Source: an uncultured Gemmataceae bacterium
GTDB taxonomy: Bacteria > Planctomycetota > Planctomycetia > Gemmatales > Gemmataceae
Length of the DNA: 64,000 nucleotides
Direction of reading: 5' to 3'
Assembly (NCBI GenBank): GCA_937923405.1
Contig: CALDUY010000002.1
Location: 496,001 to 560,000, forward strand
Shown here piece by piece: positions 50,501 to 59,632 of this stretch. Position 1 is the first letter of the stretch. Each line of letters begins with the position of its first letter. The notes beneath the pieces are model-generated. The model was not told the DNA's origin and did no database searches. It was given only the letters and a program-made list of their open reading frames with translations. A program made the translations under genes and the position numbers.

Positions 50501-50683
50501 GCGTCGACGAGGCGGTAACGCCTGCTGTTCAACGAGCAATTGAGCCAACGAGCGATTACGTTCCTCACGCCAAGCGATCAGCGCAACTTGGAGATCCTCT
50601 CGACTAACAAAATTCAGTTGCAGGGCCAACACCCCATACAAGAGTTCTCGTTTGGCGTCAGTGGGAAGGTCAGCACGTGCCAT
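47531..50683 (-). CDS. Membrane Ser/Thr protein kinase with C-terminal TPR repeats
   Basis: A 1050-residue planctomycete-type kinase from ATG 50683 (GAGGAA 8 nt upstream; the frame is open to a TTG at 50866 inside the divergent gene). An N-terminal helical domain (~1-120; FVSREDLQVALIAWREERNR) precedes the kinase (~137-430) with ARGALGQVF, Lys166 in VALKEIQE, HRDIKPSNIML (Asp273), DWG in place of DFG at 291-293, GTPAFMPPEQAMGRVDL and DVYSLGATLYNLLAG. The retained Asp291 suggests activity. A transmembrane helix lies at ~455-477, and the remaining ~560 residues are TPR-like repeats outside the membrane (for example IKAYQDARDIFKKLLHDFPE). The signal is probably protein binding by the TPR part. 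A methyltransferase gene follows and a coiled-coil membrane protein diverges. Confidence 0.92.
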   Translation of the reverse strand: MARADLPTDAKRELLYGVLALQLNFVSREDLQVALIAWREERNRSLAQLLVEQQALPPRRRSLLDELFREYLSQYGMDVSRGLEAACAYRPIPADLWNLAMPTLAKDQGTLPFHSTLQAQGDGPPLAFPVQSARNRYRIVRPHARGALGQVFVAQDEELNREVALKEIQEPYANLPDSRARFILEAEITGSLEHPGVVPVYSLGAHADGRPFYTMRFIKGQSLHDAIENFHARFKENYDPSERALQLRGLLIRFIAVCNTIAYAHARGVIHRDIKPSNIMLGPYGETLVVDWGLAKAFDQPMTPDSMELPVHPQSSHSTEATMLGQAVGTPAFMPPEQAMGRVDLVGPASDVYSLGATLYNLLAGVPAFTGRAADVLKQVQRHSFPPPRQVQRWIPPPLEAIVLKAMAFHPEDRYATANQLASDLERWLADEPVYAYREPFLDRVSRWTRRHRTLVYATTVLMVTALIGLTVGLYAVNQERALTKIKGDIADRNLRFAQKAIKECFVVATENPQLQQSKMRGVRKELLEKALEFYKEARYRKPNDDSIDEDYADNQFRIAVILDKIGKKEEAIKAYQDARDIFKKLLHDFPEDRDYQVNLGRTLNNLGTLQSGHEAKQSYEQALQVREQLALQHPDHAEYQFDLAGTYINLGVLHRNDFHRTKSLLDQARLKLLKLVEKEPRNQQYNAALASAYQNLGELHSRIPETVPEALNYYKESLFYREKLIHFFPTNSDHRANHARTRLYLARLLEQEGLLSDALNHVEQALQTLEVVCKDEPEVIEFQIDQARALLAKGHLLTMHKEQFDQGIQLQRQAVGIFEKYYIDPIEGQIDQATAYVSLARSLQKQETRSLEARDWYTKAIALLEKLSSQQSEHFEITPLRMRAYWGLGELLTLALKEPLQGLAYLDKALKLTAPGDPEYNMIRRDRCFALAWSGNHYQAMQLAEELIQQSRGSAESRGTILFDMACVGSLSAQAASVNAQLAPMERTKLTERYVKLAIQYLEQARLLKFFDQEEYRSALREDKDLDFLRKYEGFQRLLNQVNQANKTP

Positions 50684-50841
50684 TACGCGAGTTCCTCGGG
50701 CGGGCAGCCTAGTGTCAGTCGGCTGTCCAACCTGATTGTACCACTCTAGATCCGATTGCGCGAAGCTATCCCAAATGTGGTACAATCCTTGCGGCACTTC
50801 CAAATACTTCAATTGCCAAGGGGTTCTCTTCGGAGCCAACG

Positions 50842-52320
50842 ATGCGCCGCCTATTGGACTGGACAATCAGCGGTTTGGAACTGGTCATTGCTGTGGTACT
50901 GCTGGTGTTCGCCTGGCAGCTACCTGGACGTGAAGAGGTCGAAGAACTGTCGGAGCGGCTCGGCTCGGTTACTCGTGATGCCGGAGTTCAGATCCGCAAT
51001 CTGCGCGATGAGTGTGCCCGGCTGCGTCAACGACAACCCGAATTAGAAACCTTGGCCAGTCGTCTGGAAAAACAGATCCGAGCCGTTGGCACGAATCTGC
51101 AAGGGCATTCGCTCAACGGCGAAGGACTAGCGGCCATGTCGGAATCGCTGGGGCAGATCGCCGAAGGACTGGAGGGCATCGGAACCTCATTAGATGCAAA
51201 TGGAGTGGCGAATATCGCCAAAGGGTTGGGAGCGACCGCGGTTTATTTGGAGGAGAAGCTAATGCCGGTCTCCGCCGCCGCCGCCGCTTCTCTAGAAAAA
51301 GCCGCCACTGGACTGAAGACCGATGCCACTCGACTCGCCAAGTTACTACAGGAAAAACCCACCGATTTCAAAGCCGTCAAGCTGATCCTTGACCAACTCG
51401 CGCGTTTTGAGGAAGGACTTGGACGCATGTCCAACGTCACGCAAGTCGAGAACTTCGAGAAGATGCGCACGGGAATGGAAGGACTGCATACGGCGCTGAA
51501 CTCTGGAGCTGAGCAAGTTGATCACATGGGCACCTTCAAGCTTCCGCAGATGAGCTTCCGTGGCTTGGTTCCCTCGGTGGTCGAGAAAGACTTTTGGCCC
51601 AACGCGAAAACTGTCGCCGAGGGCATGCGGAAAGCGGCCAAGGGCTGTGAGGCAGCTGGCAAGGAGATGGAATCGTTCAACAAGGAGTTGCCCAAATTTT
51701 CCGCTTCACTCAAGCAGAGTCAGAAAGTCGTTGCTTCGATACGCGAGGTGCTGACCAAGGCCATCGAACAAGAGGAAATGCTGGAACCTCTGTTGCGTCG
51801 TCTGCCCAAACAACTCGCACAGCTCACCGAGGATCTGCCGCGATTGACCGAGGAATTAGCCAAGATTTTACGCGAGACCGACAAACTCAAAGAAATCGCC
51901 ACCGCCATGCGACAGGCTGAGAAGAGTATGCAGATCGTTGTCGAGCGTTGGCCCGAACTGCGCAAAGGACTCGAAAAATCCTCGCTACTACTACGTCAAA
52001 CTCGCAAGCAATTGAACACCGTTCTAGCACGACGGGACGAGTTCGAGGAGATGATCAATCAGTCGGTGCAGCTTACGACGATGTTCGCGGCAGCGCTGCC
52101 GCTACTGATCGGCAATCTCGAGTCTGGCTTGGAACGGCAGGAGAACTCCCTGCACGAACTCGGTCAGAGCATCGATCGCGTGGCAGAAACCATTCCCGCA
52201 GCGTCCAGCACGGCAAAGCGCTTGTTGACCATTACACGATGGTTGTTGACTCTGGTCTCTCTGATGGTGGCGTTGCATGCCGCCTATGTCCTCCTAGGCG
52301 AGAGACGACGCTTGTCATGA
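50842..52320 (+). CDS. Coiled-coil membrane protein, function unknown
   Basis: A 492-residue protein with an N-terminal transmembrane helix (WTISGLELVIAVVLLVFAWQ, ~7-27) and a C-terminal hydrophobic segment (LLTITRWLLTLVSLMVALHA, ~462-485). Everything between is alpha-helical, rich in Ala/Leu/Glu/Lys with heptads, for example LAQLTEDLPRLTEELAKILR and LSERLGSVTRDAGVQIRNLR, so a long coiled-coil or four-helix arrangement in the periplasm is likely. The stretch QTRKQLNTVLARRDEF resembles signalling or MlaD/MCE-like helical arms, but no MCE domain is present. It diverges from the TPR kinase gene over 158 bp, hinting at a shared regulatory region. No family is recognised. Confidence 0.65.
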   Translation: MRRLLDWTISGLELVIAVVLLVFAWQLPGREEVEELSERLGSVTRDAGVQIRNLRDECARLRQRQPELETLASRLEKQIRAVGTNLQGHSLNGEGLAAMSESLGQIAEGLEGIGTSLDANGVANIAKGLGATAVYLEEKLMPVSAAAAASLEKAATGLKTDATRLAKLLQEKPTDFKAVKLILDQLARFEEGLGRMSNVTQVENFEKMRTGMEGLHTALNSGAEQVDHMGTFKLPQMSFRGLVPSVVEKDFWPNAKTVAEGMRKAAKGCEAAGKEMESFNKELPKFSASLKQSQKVVASIREVLTKAIEQEEMLEPLLRRLPKQLAQLTEDLPRLTEELAKILRETDKLKEIATAMRQAEKSMQIVVERWPELRKGLEKSSLLLRQTRKQLNTVLARRDEFEEMINQSVQLTTMFAAALPLLIGNLESGLERQENSLHELGQSIDRVAETIPAASSTAKRLLTITRWLLTLVSLMVALHAAYVLLGERRRLS

Positions 52321-52419
52321 CAAACTAGCACGGTAGGGACACCTGTTGCGGTTTTCGCTACAACATCATGACACTAAAACGAGTGTTTTATAGTTTGCCG
52401 TCTAGTCAGAGGGAAGCTG

Positions 52420-53343
<924 letters not shown>

Positions 53344-53412
53344 TCCTACCATGGGTGACTGCTCGATCCCTCAAGCGACAAGCGAACTCTCGGTTTAGCC
53401 AACGTAACCGAC

Positions 53413-53730
53413 TTAATAGCGCGGCATGGTGGGATCAATGCGCGTGGCCCAAGCATGGATTCCGCCGCTGAGATTGTGCAGCTTTGTGAAGCCTAGCTGC
53501 GAAAGATAGGCAATCGCGTGCTGACTGCGAATGCCGTGATGACAGATCACTACCCATTCCTTCTGAGGGTCCAGCTCACTGTGCCGATGCGGCAACTCCC
53601 CCAGTGGAAGCAAGACCGAACCGGGAAGATGACAGAGATTCCACTCCTCCGGCTGACGCACATCCAGCAGAGCTAACTGTTCGCCGTTGTCCAGCCGTGC
53701 TTTTAGCTCTTCCACACTTATCTGACGCAT
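53413..53730 (-). CDS. Single-domain rhodanese sulfurtransferase
   Basis: A 105-residue rhodanese from ATG 53730 (GAGGAG 9 nt upstream). The frame extends to 53946 only through the repeat cluster upstream, so the longer start is rejected. LALLDVRQPEEWNLCHLPGS, the active loop CHHGIRS with Cys63, and YLSQLGFTKLHNLSGGIHAW are hallmarks of PspE/GlpE-type proteins. It should carry persulfide sulfur from thiosulfate or another donor. No sulfur-pathway partners are adjacent. Confidence 0.93.
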   Translation of the reverse strand: MRQISVEELKARLDNGEQLALLDVRQPEEWNLCHLPGSVLLPLGELPHRHSELDPQKEWVVICHHGIRSQHAIAYLSQLGFTKLHNLSGGIHAWATRIDPTMPRY

Positions 53731-53752
53731 CGATGGAGACTCCTCACATAAA

Positions 53753-53899
53753 CCACGGAGAACTGACTCCTTCCGCTCAGTAGCGCACACCACGCAGGGC
53801 TGACGCCCTCCGCTGGGATCGGAGTAAGCGTTTCGTCTGAGCGGAGGACGTAAGTCCTCCGTGATTGTCACGACACACGGAGAGCTGACACCCTCCGCT
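53753..53899. repeat. Cluster of four inverted CGGAGG..CCTCCG repeats
   Basis: Copies at 53753-53777, 53791-53814, 53840-53863 (inverted) and 53874-53899 share the consensus CACGGAGRGCTGACNCCCTCCGCT with small variants; each is itself a short palindrome (CGGAGG/CCTCCG ends). A further partial GGAGG copy is near 53910-53925. They lie upstream of the rhodanese and between two divergent units. This family differs from the GGCTTTAGCC repeats. They may be non-autonomous elements or hairpins. Confidence 0.75.
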
Positions 53900-53983
53900 A
53901 GGACGAGTCGCCTCCGGGCGGAGGAAACGAGAAAGCGACTTCTCATGACGCTTTAATCGTCGTTCGATTAGCATTTATATAAG

Positions 53984-54057
53984 CGGGTAGTTCACCCGTG
54001 GACGCAAGAGAGTGGCTGGGGACGAGTCTGATCGGTACCCCAACTCGTCTCCGCCAC
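53984..54057. repeat. Two hairpins upstream of the two-component operon
   Basis: CGGGT-agttc-ACCCG at 53984-53998 is a small perfect hairpin. A larger one pairs GTGGC...GACGAGT (54012-54027) with ACTCGTC..GCCAC (54043-54057) over a 15-nt loop. They stand 59 bp before the response-regulator start and could be a leader structure, a terminator of the divergent side, or repeats. Confidence 0.4.
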
Positions 54058-54115
54058 GGTCTCTTAACTCTCCCAGTTAGCCCGAAAGGCTGATCTCACC
54101 TGGAGGTCTGCTACA

Positions 54116-54913
54116 ATGATACAAACCGGGCATCAACCTCCCACCTCGTCGAACGTGTCGGTTGGCCCCAATGATCTCTCTCGACTTGGAGCAACTGCCA
54201 CTCGTTCAGACGTTTCTGCTCCGTCGGAGATCACGTCCATGCGCGTGCTACTCGTTGAAGATCACAAACCTTTACTCCGAGCGCTTCGCCAAGGGTTGGA
54301 AGAAGAAGGATTTGCTGTGGATGTCGCCCAGGATGGAGAAGAAGCCGACATCAAAGCTCGCAACACCGCTTATGACGTCATTGTGCTCGATGTGATGCTG
54401 CCTAAAATCGATGGGTTGACGCTGCTGGAACGCTGGCGACGAGATGGGCTGAAGACCCATGTGCTGATTCTGACAGCTCGTGGCAGTGTTGAAGACCGTG
54501 TCAAAGGGTTGGATCTGGGAGCCGATGACTATCTGACCAAACCGTTCGAGTTGGAAGAGTTGCTGGCCCGGGTCCGGGCGTTGATCCGTCGGGATTATCA
54601 GAGCAAAGACCCGGTGATTCGGATTCACGACCTGGAAATCGACACTGCCTCGCGCACGGTCAAACGGGCTGGACAAGCGATCGCTCTGACGCCGCGTGAG
54701 TATTCCTTGCTGGAGTTTCTCGCCTATCATCGAGGCAAGGTCGCTACTCGCACGATGATTTGGGAACATCTCTACGACGAGCAGGATGAGAGTACCTCCA
54801 ACGTCGTCGACGTCTACATTCGTTACCTGAGAAACAAGATCGATAAAGGCTTCGACCCACCATTGATTCTGACTCGCTGGGGCGAAGGGTACATGCTGAG
54901 AGGCGAAGACTGA
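54116..54913 (+). CDS. OmpR-family DNA-binding response regulator
   Basis: A 265-residue regulator. Receiver domain (~42-155): MRVLLVEDHKPLLRALRQGL, phospho-Asp92 in VIVLDVMLPKIDG, the conserved Thr/Lys in LILTAR and DYLTKPFELEELLARV. Winged-helix output domain (~170-262) with LTPREYSLLEFLAYHRGKVA and STSNVVDVYIRYLRNKID, ending ILTRWGEGYML. The ATG at 54116 has GGAGG 9 nt upstream; an internal ATG at 54239, also behind GGAG, would remove a 41-residue Ser/Thr-rich leader. The sensor kinase gene begins 4 bp after the stop, so they form a two-component pair. Confidence 0.95.
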   Translation: MIQTGHQPPTSSNVSVGPNDLSRLGATATRSDVSAPSEITSMRVLLVEDHKPLLRALRQGLEEEGFAVDVAQDGEEADIKARNTAYDVIVLDVMLPKIDGLTLLERWRRDGLKTHVLILTARGSVEDRVKGLDLGADDYLTKPFELEELLARVRALIRRDYQSKDPVIRIHDLEIDTASRTVKRAGQAIALTPREYSLLEFLAYHRGKVATRTMIWEHLYDEQDESTSNVVDVYIRYLRNKIDKGFDPPLILTRWGEGYMLRGED

Positions 54914-54916
54914 GTC

Positions 54917-56785
54917 ATGCGCTCGATCCGCCTGTCGTTACTGGTTTACTTTTTACTGCTGTTGACGGCGGGCCTGGGGGTGGCGTCGTTACTGGCGTAC
55001 AACATTATAGAAAGCACTCTTCGAGCCCGAGAGGAGGCCGCCAGCGCTCTGGTCAAGGCTCGCTATGAAGAGCTGTGCCAGGAGGCCCGTACTCAAATTT
55101 ACGAGCGGATGTTGGCCACCGCGCGTTCGCTAGCAGGACGGGTTCGGCCCCGCTTTCGTGGACCACGAGATTCGATCCCCCACACGCACAGTGCCGTTTT
55201 GGGAATGTTGGGAGCCAATCTCGCTCCTAATGCGCACATGCTGGCTCCACAATTGTGGTGGTTGGCTCAGGGCTATCCCTACCGCGACAGCCGTGGTTGG
55301 CCGCGAGTCACCGATCTGCAAACCTATATCTGGCGGCGCGACTTGGTAATCCTTAGTCTCGGCGATGAAGTCGAACTGGACGAAGATCATAAATTCCCAC
55401 GCATCTCCTGGTACATTCAGACCAACAACTGGGGCATGCCGTTACCTCCACGCGGCGAATTGAACTTGCCCGATGAGGCGGACTTCGCGCCGGAGGAGCG
55501 TGTCTACTGGGAACCCGACGAGATCGTACTCCCTGATGGTCACAAGGTCTGTCGTGTGCGTTTCCGCACTGTGCTGACGCTGCAGGATGGTGGTTGGCCG
55601 GCACCTCCTCCCCGGCGCGGCGGAGGCGGAGTCGCTAGCTCGTCGCCCCGTCCTGGGTCCTCTTCGACAAGTGGCTCGTTTGGCTCCAACCCTCGCTCGA
55701 AGGAGCTTCTGCCCAAACCAGCTCTAATTATTCAATGTGCTGCTCGTGCCAGCGACCTCGAAGAATCGCTGATTCCCTTCCGTGAGCAACGCGACGAGGA
55801 TCTTGCCCGGATTCGTAGCGAGACCGCCGAATCTTTGCGGCATCAACGCCAACTGTTATTGCTAATCTTCGGACTAACCTTCGGAGCTACTGTGCTGGGT
55901 TGTGTCGGGCTGGTTTGGCTGGGACTACTGCCGTTGCATCGGTTGTCGGATGCTGTCAGCGAAATCTCGCCGAAGAACTTCACCCTGGCCATCAATGCCA
56001 AGCAACTGCCCACGGAATTGCAACCAATTGCAGAACGATTGGAAGCCACTCTCGATCAGCTTAAACGCGCCTTCGCCCGAGAGAAGCAAGCCACCGCCGA
56101 CATCTCGCATGAACTACGGACACCATTGGCGGCTTTGTTGACCACGCTTGAACTAGCACTACGACGCGATCGCTCAGCCGAGCAGTATCGTGAGATGCTC
56201 CAGGAGTGTCACACCAGTGCCACTCACATGCATCAGATCGTCGAGAGGCTGCTGACGTTGGCCCGACTCGATGCTGGAGTCGACCGTTTGCGTGCCCGGG
56301 TCATTGATGTCAGCGATTTGGCCGAACAGTGTGCCACCGTAGTTCGGCCTCTGGCCGAGGCGCGGGGATTGCGACTGTCTGTAGTCAACGCTTGTCCTTC
56401 GCAACGCGACAACGAACCGTTCGTTCATACCGATCCGGACAAACTCCGTGAAGTGCTGAGCAATCTGCTGCATAACGCCATCCAGTACAACCGACCCCAA
56501 GGCGCGATCGATCTGGTGGTAGGACGCGAAAACGGCCAAGTCTGCGTTGAGGTTCGCGATACCGGAATTGGCATCGCTCCAGAAGCTAAAGATCGCATCT
56601 TTGAGCGGTTCTATCGAGCCGATCCCTCGCGTGCTTGCGATGGACTGAACGCGGGATTGGGACTAGCGATCGTCAAGGAGTATGTCGATCTAATGGGGGG
56701 TAGGATCAGCGTTGAAAGCGCGCCGGGTCAGGGAAGTACGTTTCGAGTCGAGCTACCAGTACACAGCCCAGCGTCCGCCGCCTGA
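54917..56785 (+). CDS. Membrane sensor histidine kinase (EnvZ/OmpR-type partner)
   Basis: A 622-residue sensor. Transmembrane helix 1 (LLVYFLLLLTAGLGVASLLA) and helix 2 (~308-335, LLLIFGLTFGATVLGCVGLV) enclose a ~275-residue extracytoplasmic domain with a Gly/Ser/Pro-rich loop near 230-260 (PPPRRGGGGVASSS). A HAMP-like linker follows, then the His box ATADISHELRTPLAALLTTL, N box NLLHNAIQYN, DTGIGIAPEAKDRIFERFYR and GLGLAIVKEYVDLMGGRISV. It should autophosphorylate and pass phosphate to the adjacent regulator (4-bp gap). Its sensor domain matches no family I recognise. An ECF sigma factor gene begins 14 bp downstream. Confidence 0.94.
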   Translation: MRSIRLSLLVYFLLLLTAGLGVASLLAYNIIESTLRAREEAASALVKARYEELCQEARTQIYERMLATARSLAGRVRPRFRGPRDSIPHTHSAVLGMLGANLAPNAHMLAPQLWWLAQGYPYRDSRGWPRVTDLQTYIWRRDLVILSLGDEVELDEDHKFPRISWYIQTNNWGMPLPPRGELNLPDEADFAPEERVYWEPDEIVLPDGHKVCRVRFRTVLTLQDGGWPAPPPRRGGGGVASSSPRPGSSSTSGSFGSNPRSKELLPKPALIIQCAARASDLEESLIPFREQRDEDLARIRSETAESLRHQRQLLLLIFGLTFGATVLGCVGLVWLGLLPLHRLSDAVSEISPKNFTLAINAKQLPTELQPIAERLEATLDQLKRAFAREKQATADISHELRTPLAALLTTLELALRRDRSAEQYREMLQECHTSATHMHQIVERLLTLARLDAGVDRLRARVIDVSDLAEQCATVVRPLAEARGLRLSVVNACPSQRDNEPFVHTDPDKLREVLSNLLHNAIQYNRPQGAIDLVVGRENGQVCVEVRDTGIGIAPEAKDRIFERFYRADPSRACDGLNAGLGLAIVKEYVDLMGGRISVESAPGQGSTFRVELPVHSPASAA

Positions 56786-56799
56786 GGAGTGATGTCAGC

Positions 56800-57441
56800 A
56801 TGCCAGTGATGACGACCGTGCGCCGCAAGAAAGCTCCCTCACCCAACTCGCGGATGCGGGCAGCCTGGCGCAACGATCCCGACGTGCGATTGATGCAGCG
56901 CGTCAAAGCCGGTGATAATGACGCGTTCTCGCAACTTCAACAACGCTACGCCGCCCGGATCTTCGGTTATTTGTATCGTCAGCTGCGAGATCGCTCCGAA
57001 GCCGAGGACTACACTCAGGAAGTGTTCCTTCGTCTGTACCGCTCTCGGCTGCGTTATGAGCCGCGTGCTCGTTTTGCCACCTGGATCTTTCACATCACTC
57101 AGAATGTCGCTCGCAACGCGCTGCGCTCTCGGCGACGCCATCCATCGGTCAACCTCGATCCGGTGATATCGACCAGTCAACAACTGTTTGAAGTGATGCT
57201 CTGTGATCGAGGCGATTCGCCGTCTCGACCGCTGGAGCGCGACGAGATTGCCGGTGTGGTTCGCGCTGCCGTCGCCGAACTAGCGCAACGGCAACGCGAA
57301 GCGGTGGAGTTGCACCAGTTCCACAACCGCACCTACGCTCAGGTGGCCGAGGAACTGGACATGACTCCAAAAGCAGCCAAGAGTCTTCTCTATCGCGCCC
57401 GCAATCAGCTGCGTGAGGTACTGACTCCGTTCATGTCCTGA
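56800..57441 (+). CDS. ECF-type RNA polymerase sigma factor
   Basis: A 213-residue sigma70-family protein. Region 2 is LMQRVKAGDNDAFSQLQQRY, YRQLRDRSEAEDYTQEVFLR with RARFATWIFHITQNVARNAL; region 4 is VAELAQRQREAVELHQFHNR, TYAQVAEELDMTPKAAKSLL and YRARNQLREVL. It has a basic 25-residue N-terminal extension (TVRRKKAPSPNSRMRAAWRN). No anti-sigma gene adjoins; it is preceded by a sensor kinase on the same strand, so activation by that two-component system is possible. Confidence 0.93.
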   Translation: MPVMTTVRRKKAPSPNSRMRAAWRNDPDVRLMQRVKAGDNDAFSQLQQRYAARIFGYLYRQLRDRSEAEDYTQEVFLRLYRSRLRYEPRARFATWIFHITQNVARNALRSRRRHPSVNLDPVISTSQQLFEVMLCDRGDSPSRPLERDEIAGVVRAAVAELAQRQREAVELHQFHNRTYAQVAEELDMTPKAAKSLLYRARNQLREVLTPFMS

Positions 57442-57515
57442 ACGCTAGCCAATATGGTCGAATGTCCCTACGATGTTAGGTGGATACCCTCTCCGAAAGG
57501 TAACATCGCGGCATC

Positions 57516-58472
57516 GTGACGACGACTCTGCTTCCATTCACCGATTATTCCTCTCGATTAAGTCGCCTTCGTGACGCTGTCGCTGGAGTGCTGCTGGGCA
57601 AACCGGAAGGGATTCAGTTAGCTCTTGTCGCTCTCCTCGCTGAGGGTCATTTGCTCATTGAGGATGTACCAGGGATTGGTAAAACGCTGCTGGCCAAAGC
57701 GCTGGCTCGCAGTCTGGGTTGCACCTTTCATCGCATCCAGTTTACGCCGGATCTGTTGCCTTCCGATTTGCTGGGCACGAGTGTCTACCATCAAGCAACG
57801 GGGCAGTTCGTCTTTCAACCGGGGCCGCTCTTTGCTCAGGTGGTGCTGGCCGATGAAATCAACCGTGCCACACCACGAACCCAGTCTGCCTTACTGGAAG
57901 CCATGAGCGATCGGCAGGTGTCTCTGGATGGGCAGACGCATACGCTAGGCCCGCCATTCTTCGTGTTGGCCACGCAGAATCCTTACGAGTTCGAGGGCAC
58001 TTATCCGTTGCCGGAAAGCCAGCTCGATCGTTTTCTGATCCGCATTCGGCTGGGCTATCCCGATCGGAAGGCGGAGAAGTTGATTCTCGATGGGCACCGC
58101 GACGGAGAGCCAGTAGATAAGCTCGCTCCAGTATGGACTGGTGAGGAGGTCGCTGCGTTGCAACAGGCGGTGCGACAGGTACGTGTTGAGGACAGTTTGT
58201 CGGACTATCTGCTAGACATTCTCGAGGCAACCCGCGATCATGCAGAGATCCAATTGGGGGCCAGCACTCGTGCCGGACTGGGATTGTACCGTGCCAGTCA
58301 GGCGCTGGCTTTGATCGAAGGACGCGACTACGTCATTCCTGATGATATTAAACGCTTGGCTCGTCCGGTACTGGCGCATCGTATTCTGGTACGTCGAGCC
58401 AGGGCCAATCAGGCCGACGCCGCTGGCCAAATCATCGATACCATCGTCCGACAAACACCTGTTCCAAGTTGA
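57516..58472 (+). CDS. MoxR-family AAA+ ATPase
   Basis: A 318-residue MoxR ATPase starting at GTG 57516. Walker A is DVPGIGKTLLAKALARSLGC, Walker B VVLADEINRATPRTQSALLE, and sensor 1 sits in FFVLATQNPYEFEGTYPLPE, with ESQLDRFLIRIRLGYPDRKA of the sensor 2 region. MoxR ATPases act as chaperones with the von Willebrand/DUF58 and transglutaminase partners encoded next to them. The next gene, DUF58, starts 26 bp downstream and a DUF3488/transglutaminase follows, the classical MoxR-DUF58-TgpA arrangement. Only a weak GAAAGG site is seen upstream of the GTG. Confidence 0.95.
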   Translation: MTTTLLPFTDYSSRLSRLRDAVAGVLLGKPEGIQLALVALLAEGHLLIEDVPGIGKTLLAKALARSLGCTFHRIQFTPDLLPSDLLGTSVYHQATGQFVFQPGPLFAQVVLADEINRATPRTQSALLEAMSDRQVSLDGQTHTLGPPFFVLATQNPYEFEGTYPLPESQLDRFLIRIRLGYPDRKAEKLILDGHRDGEPVDKLAPVWTGEEVAALQQAVRQVRVEDSLSDYLLDILEATRDHAEIQLGASTRAGLGLYRASQALALIEGRDYVIPDDIKRLARPVLAHRILVRRARANQADAAGQIIDTIVRQTPVPS

Positions 58473-58498
58473 TCCTCTAGTTCTGACGAGAGCTGCTC

Positions 58499-59632
58499 GT
58501 GTCTGACACTGCCGACTCGCTTCGCCGTGCCCATTGGACCGGATGGCGTCCTACGCACGAGGGACGTTACTGGCTGGGGATCGTGGTTATTCTCTTGACG
58601 GTCGGCATCGTCAAGAACATCAATCTGCTCACGCTGGTGGGCTTCGTGATGTTGGCCATCATCGCCCTAAGCAGTCTGGTGGTGGGGCGTCGTCTCAAAT
58701 GGCTCGAAGGTCGTCGGGTGCTGGAAGAAACGATATTGGCTGGCTCGCCCACGCGGTTGGAAGTTCGCCTGACTAATTCCTCGACGAAACCAATCCGAGC
58801 TGTCCGATTGGAGGATGGCGGCGAGGCGCATCAGTTTGGCTGGTATCTGGATAAAATTGATCCTAAAAATCGGCAAAATTTTCTTACCGAGGTCACTCTA
58901 CCTCAACGCGGCTGGTACAACTTCGCCCCGCTTGCGGCGATCAGTTCGTACCCATTCGGGCTGTGGCAGCGACGGGTATTCATCGGTACTCCGACTCGTG
59001 TTCTGGTTCTGCCCCGGCCGGGAAAACTGCAGCGCGATCGCCTGCGCCAGTACTTGAGGGGGCGCGACCCCTACGGGGAACGGATTCGACGACATGGTTG
59101 GCGGCACGAAACCGCTCAGGCGGATTTTCACGGTCTGCGGCCGTTTCGCCTCGGAGACAGTCCGCGCTGGATTCACTGGCGGACCAGTGCCCGCCGAGGC
59201 GAATTGATGGTCCGCGAGTTTGAGGACATCCCCGGCGAGGATCTGTTGTTGGTGCTCGATAGCGCTGAGGGGAGTGAACAAGTGGAGGCGTTGATCAGTC
59301 TGGCTGCTACCATAATCTGGGAGTGGAATCAACGTCGGGGGGATCGCTTCCTGCTTGGTCTAGGCGGCGAACCTGCCGAGTTGCACGACGGTCTGACGGG
59401 ACCGGAACATCTGCGTGCCTTGCTGGAACGCCTCGCCTTGTTACCTCGCGATAACCTGGGGCCGGCTCCTGTAGCGCTGCTGTCCGAGGCGATTCCTCCC
59501 ACGGTAGCCGTTGTCGTGCTTAGTCTGGGCGAAACGGATCTGACCGCGCAAGTCGAGGCTCGGCTACATCGCCCGGTGACATTGTTGATCCCAGAACAAC
59601 TCGAAGGTTCGGGAGTGTATACTCCGCCATGA
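58499..59632 (+). CDS. DUF58 domain membrane protein
   Basis: A 377-residue protein with two N-terminal helices (YWLGIVVILLTVGIVKNINL, LVGFVMLAIIALSSLVVGRR) and a soluble DUF58 region: ETAQADFHGLRPFRLGDSPR and WIHWRTSARRGELMVREFED, the diagnostic G...R.Y..GD..R.I.W..SAR motif. A MIDAS-like Asp-x-Ser (VLDSAEGSEQ) follows. GTG 58499 is the start (GAGAG upstream). The last bases overlap the start of the transglutaminase gene by 4 bp. It is assumed to be a substrate or adaptor of the MoxR ATPase. Confidence 0.92.
   Translation: MSDTADSLRRAHWTGWRPTHEGRYWLGIVVILLTVGIVKNINLLTLVGFVMLAIIALSSLVVGRRLKWLEGRRVLEETILAGSPTRLEVRLTNSSTKPIRAVRLEDGGEAHQFGWYLDKIDPKNRQNFLTEVTLPQRGWYNFAPLAAISSYPFGLWQRRVFIGTPTRVLVLPRPGKLQRDRLRQYLRGRDPYGERIRRHGWRHETAQADFHGLRPFRLGDSPRWIHWRTSARRGELMVREFEDIPGEDLLLVLDSAEGSEQVEALISLAATIIWEWNQRRGDRFLLGLGGEPAELHDGLTGPEHLRALLERLALLPRDNLGPAPVALLSEAIPPTVAVVVLSLGETDLTAQVEARLHRPVTLLIPEQLEGSGVYTPP

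Noticed and set aside
50684-50866. TTG start extending the TPR kinase to 50866
   Set aside because: It would overlap the divergent gene's start, and the ATG at 50683 has a clear GAGGAA site.
53731-53946. Longer rhodanese start at 53946
   Set aside because: The added 72 codons translate the CGGAGG repeat cluster; ATG 53730 has a GAGGAG site and gives the normal domain start.
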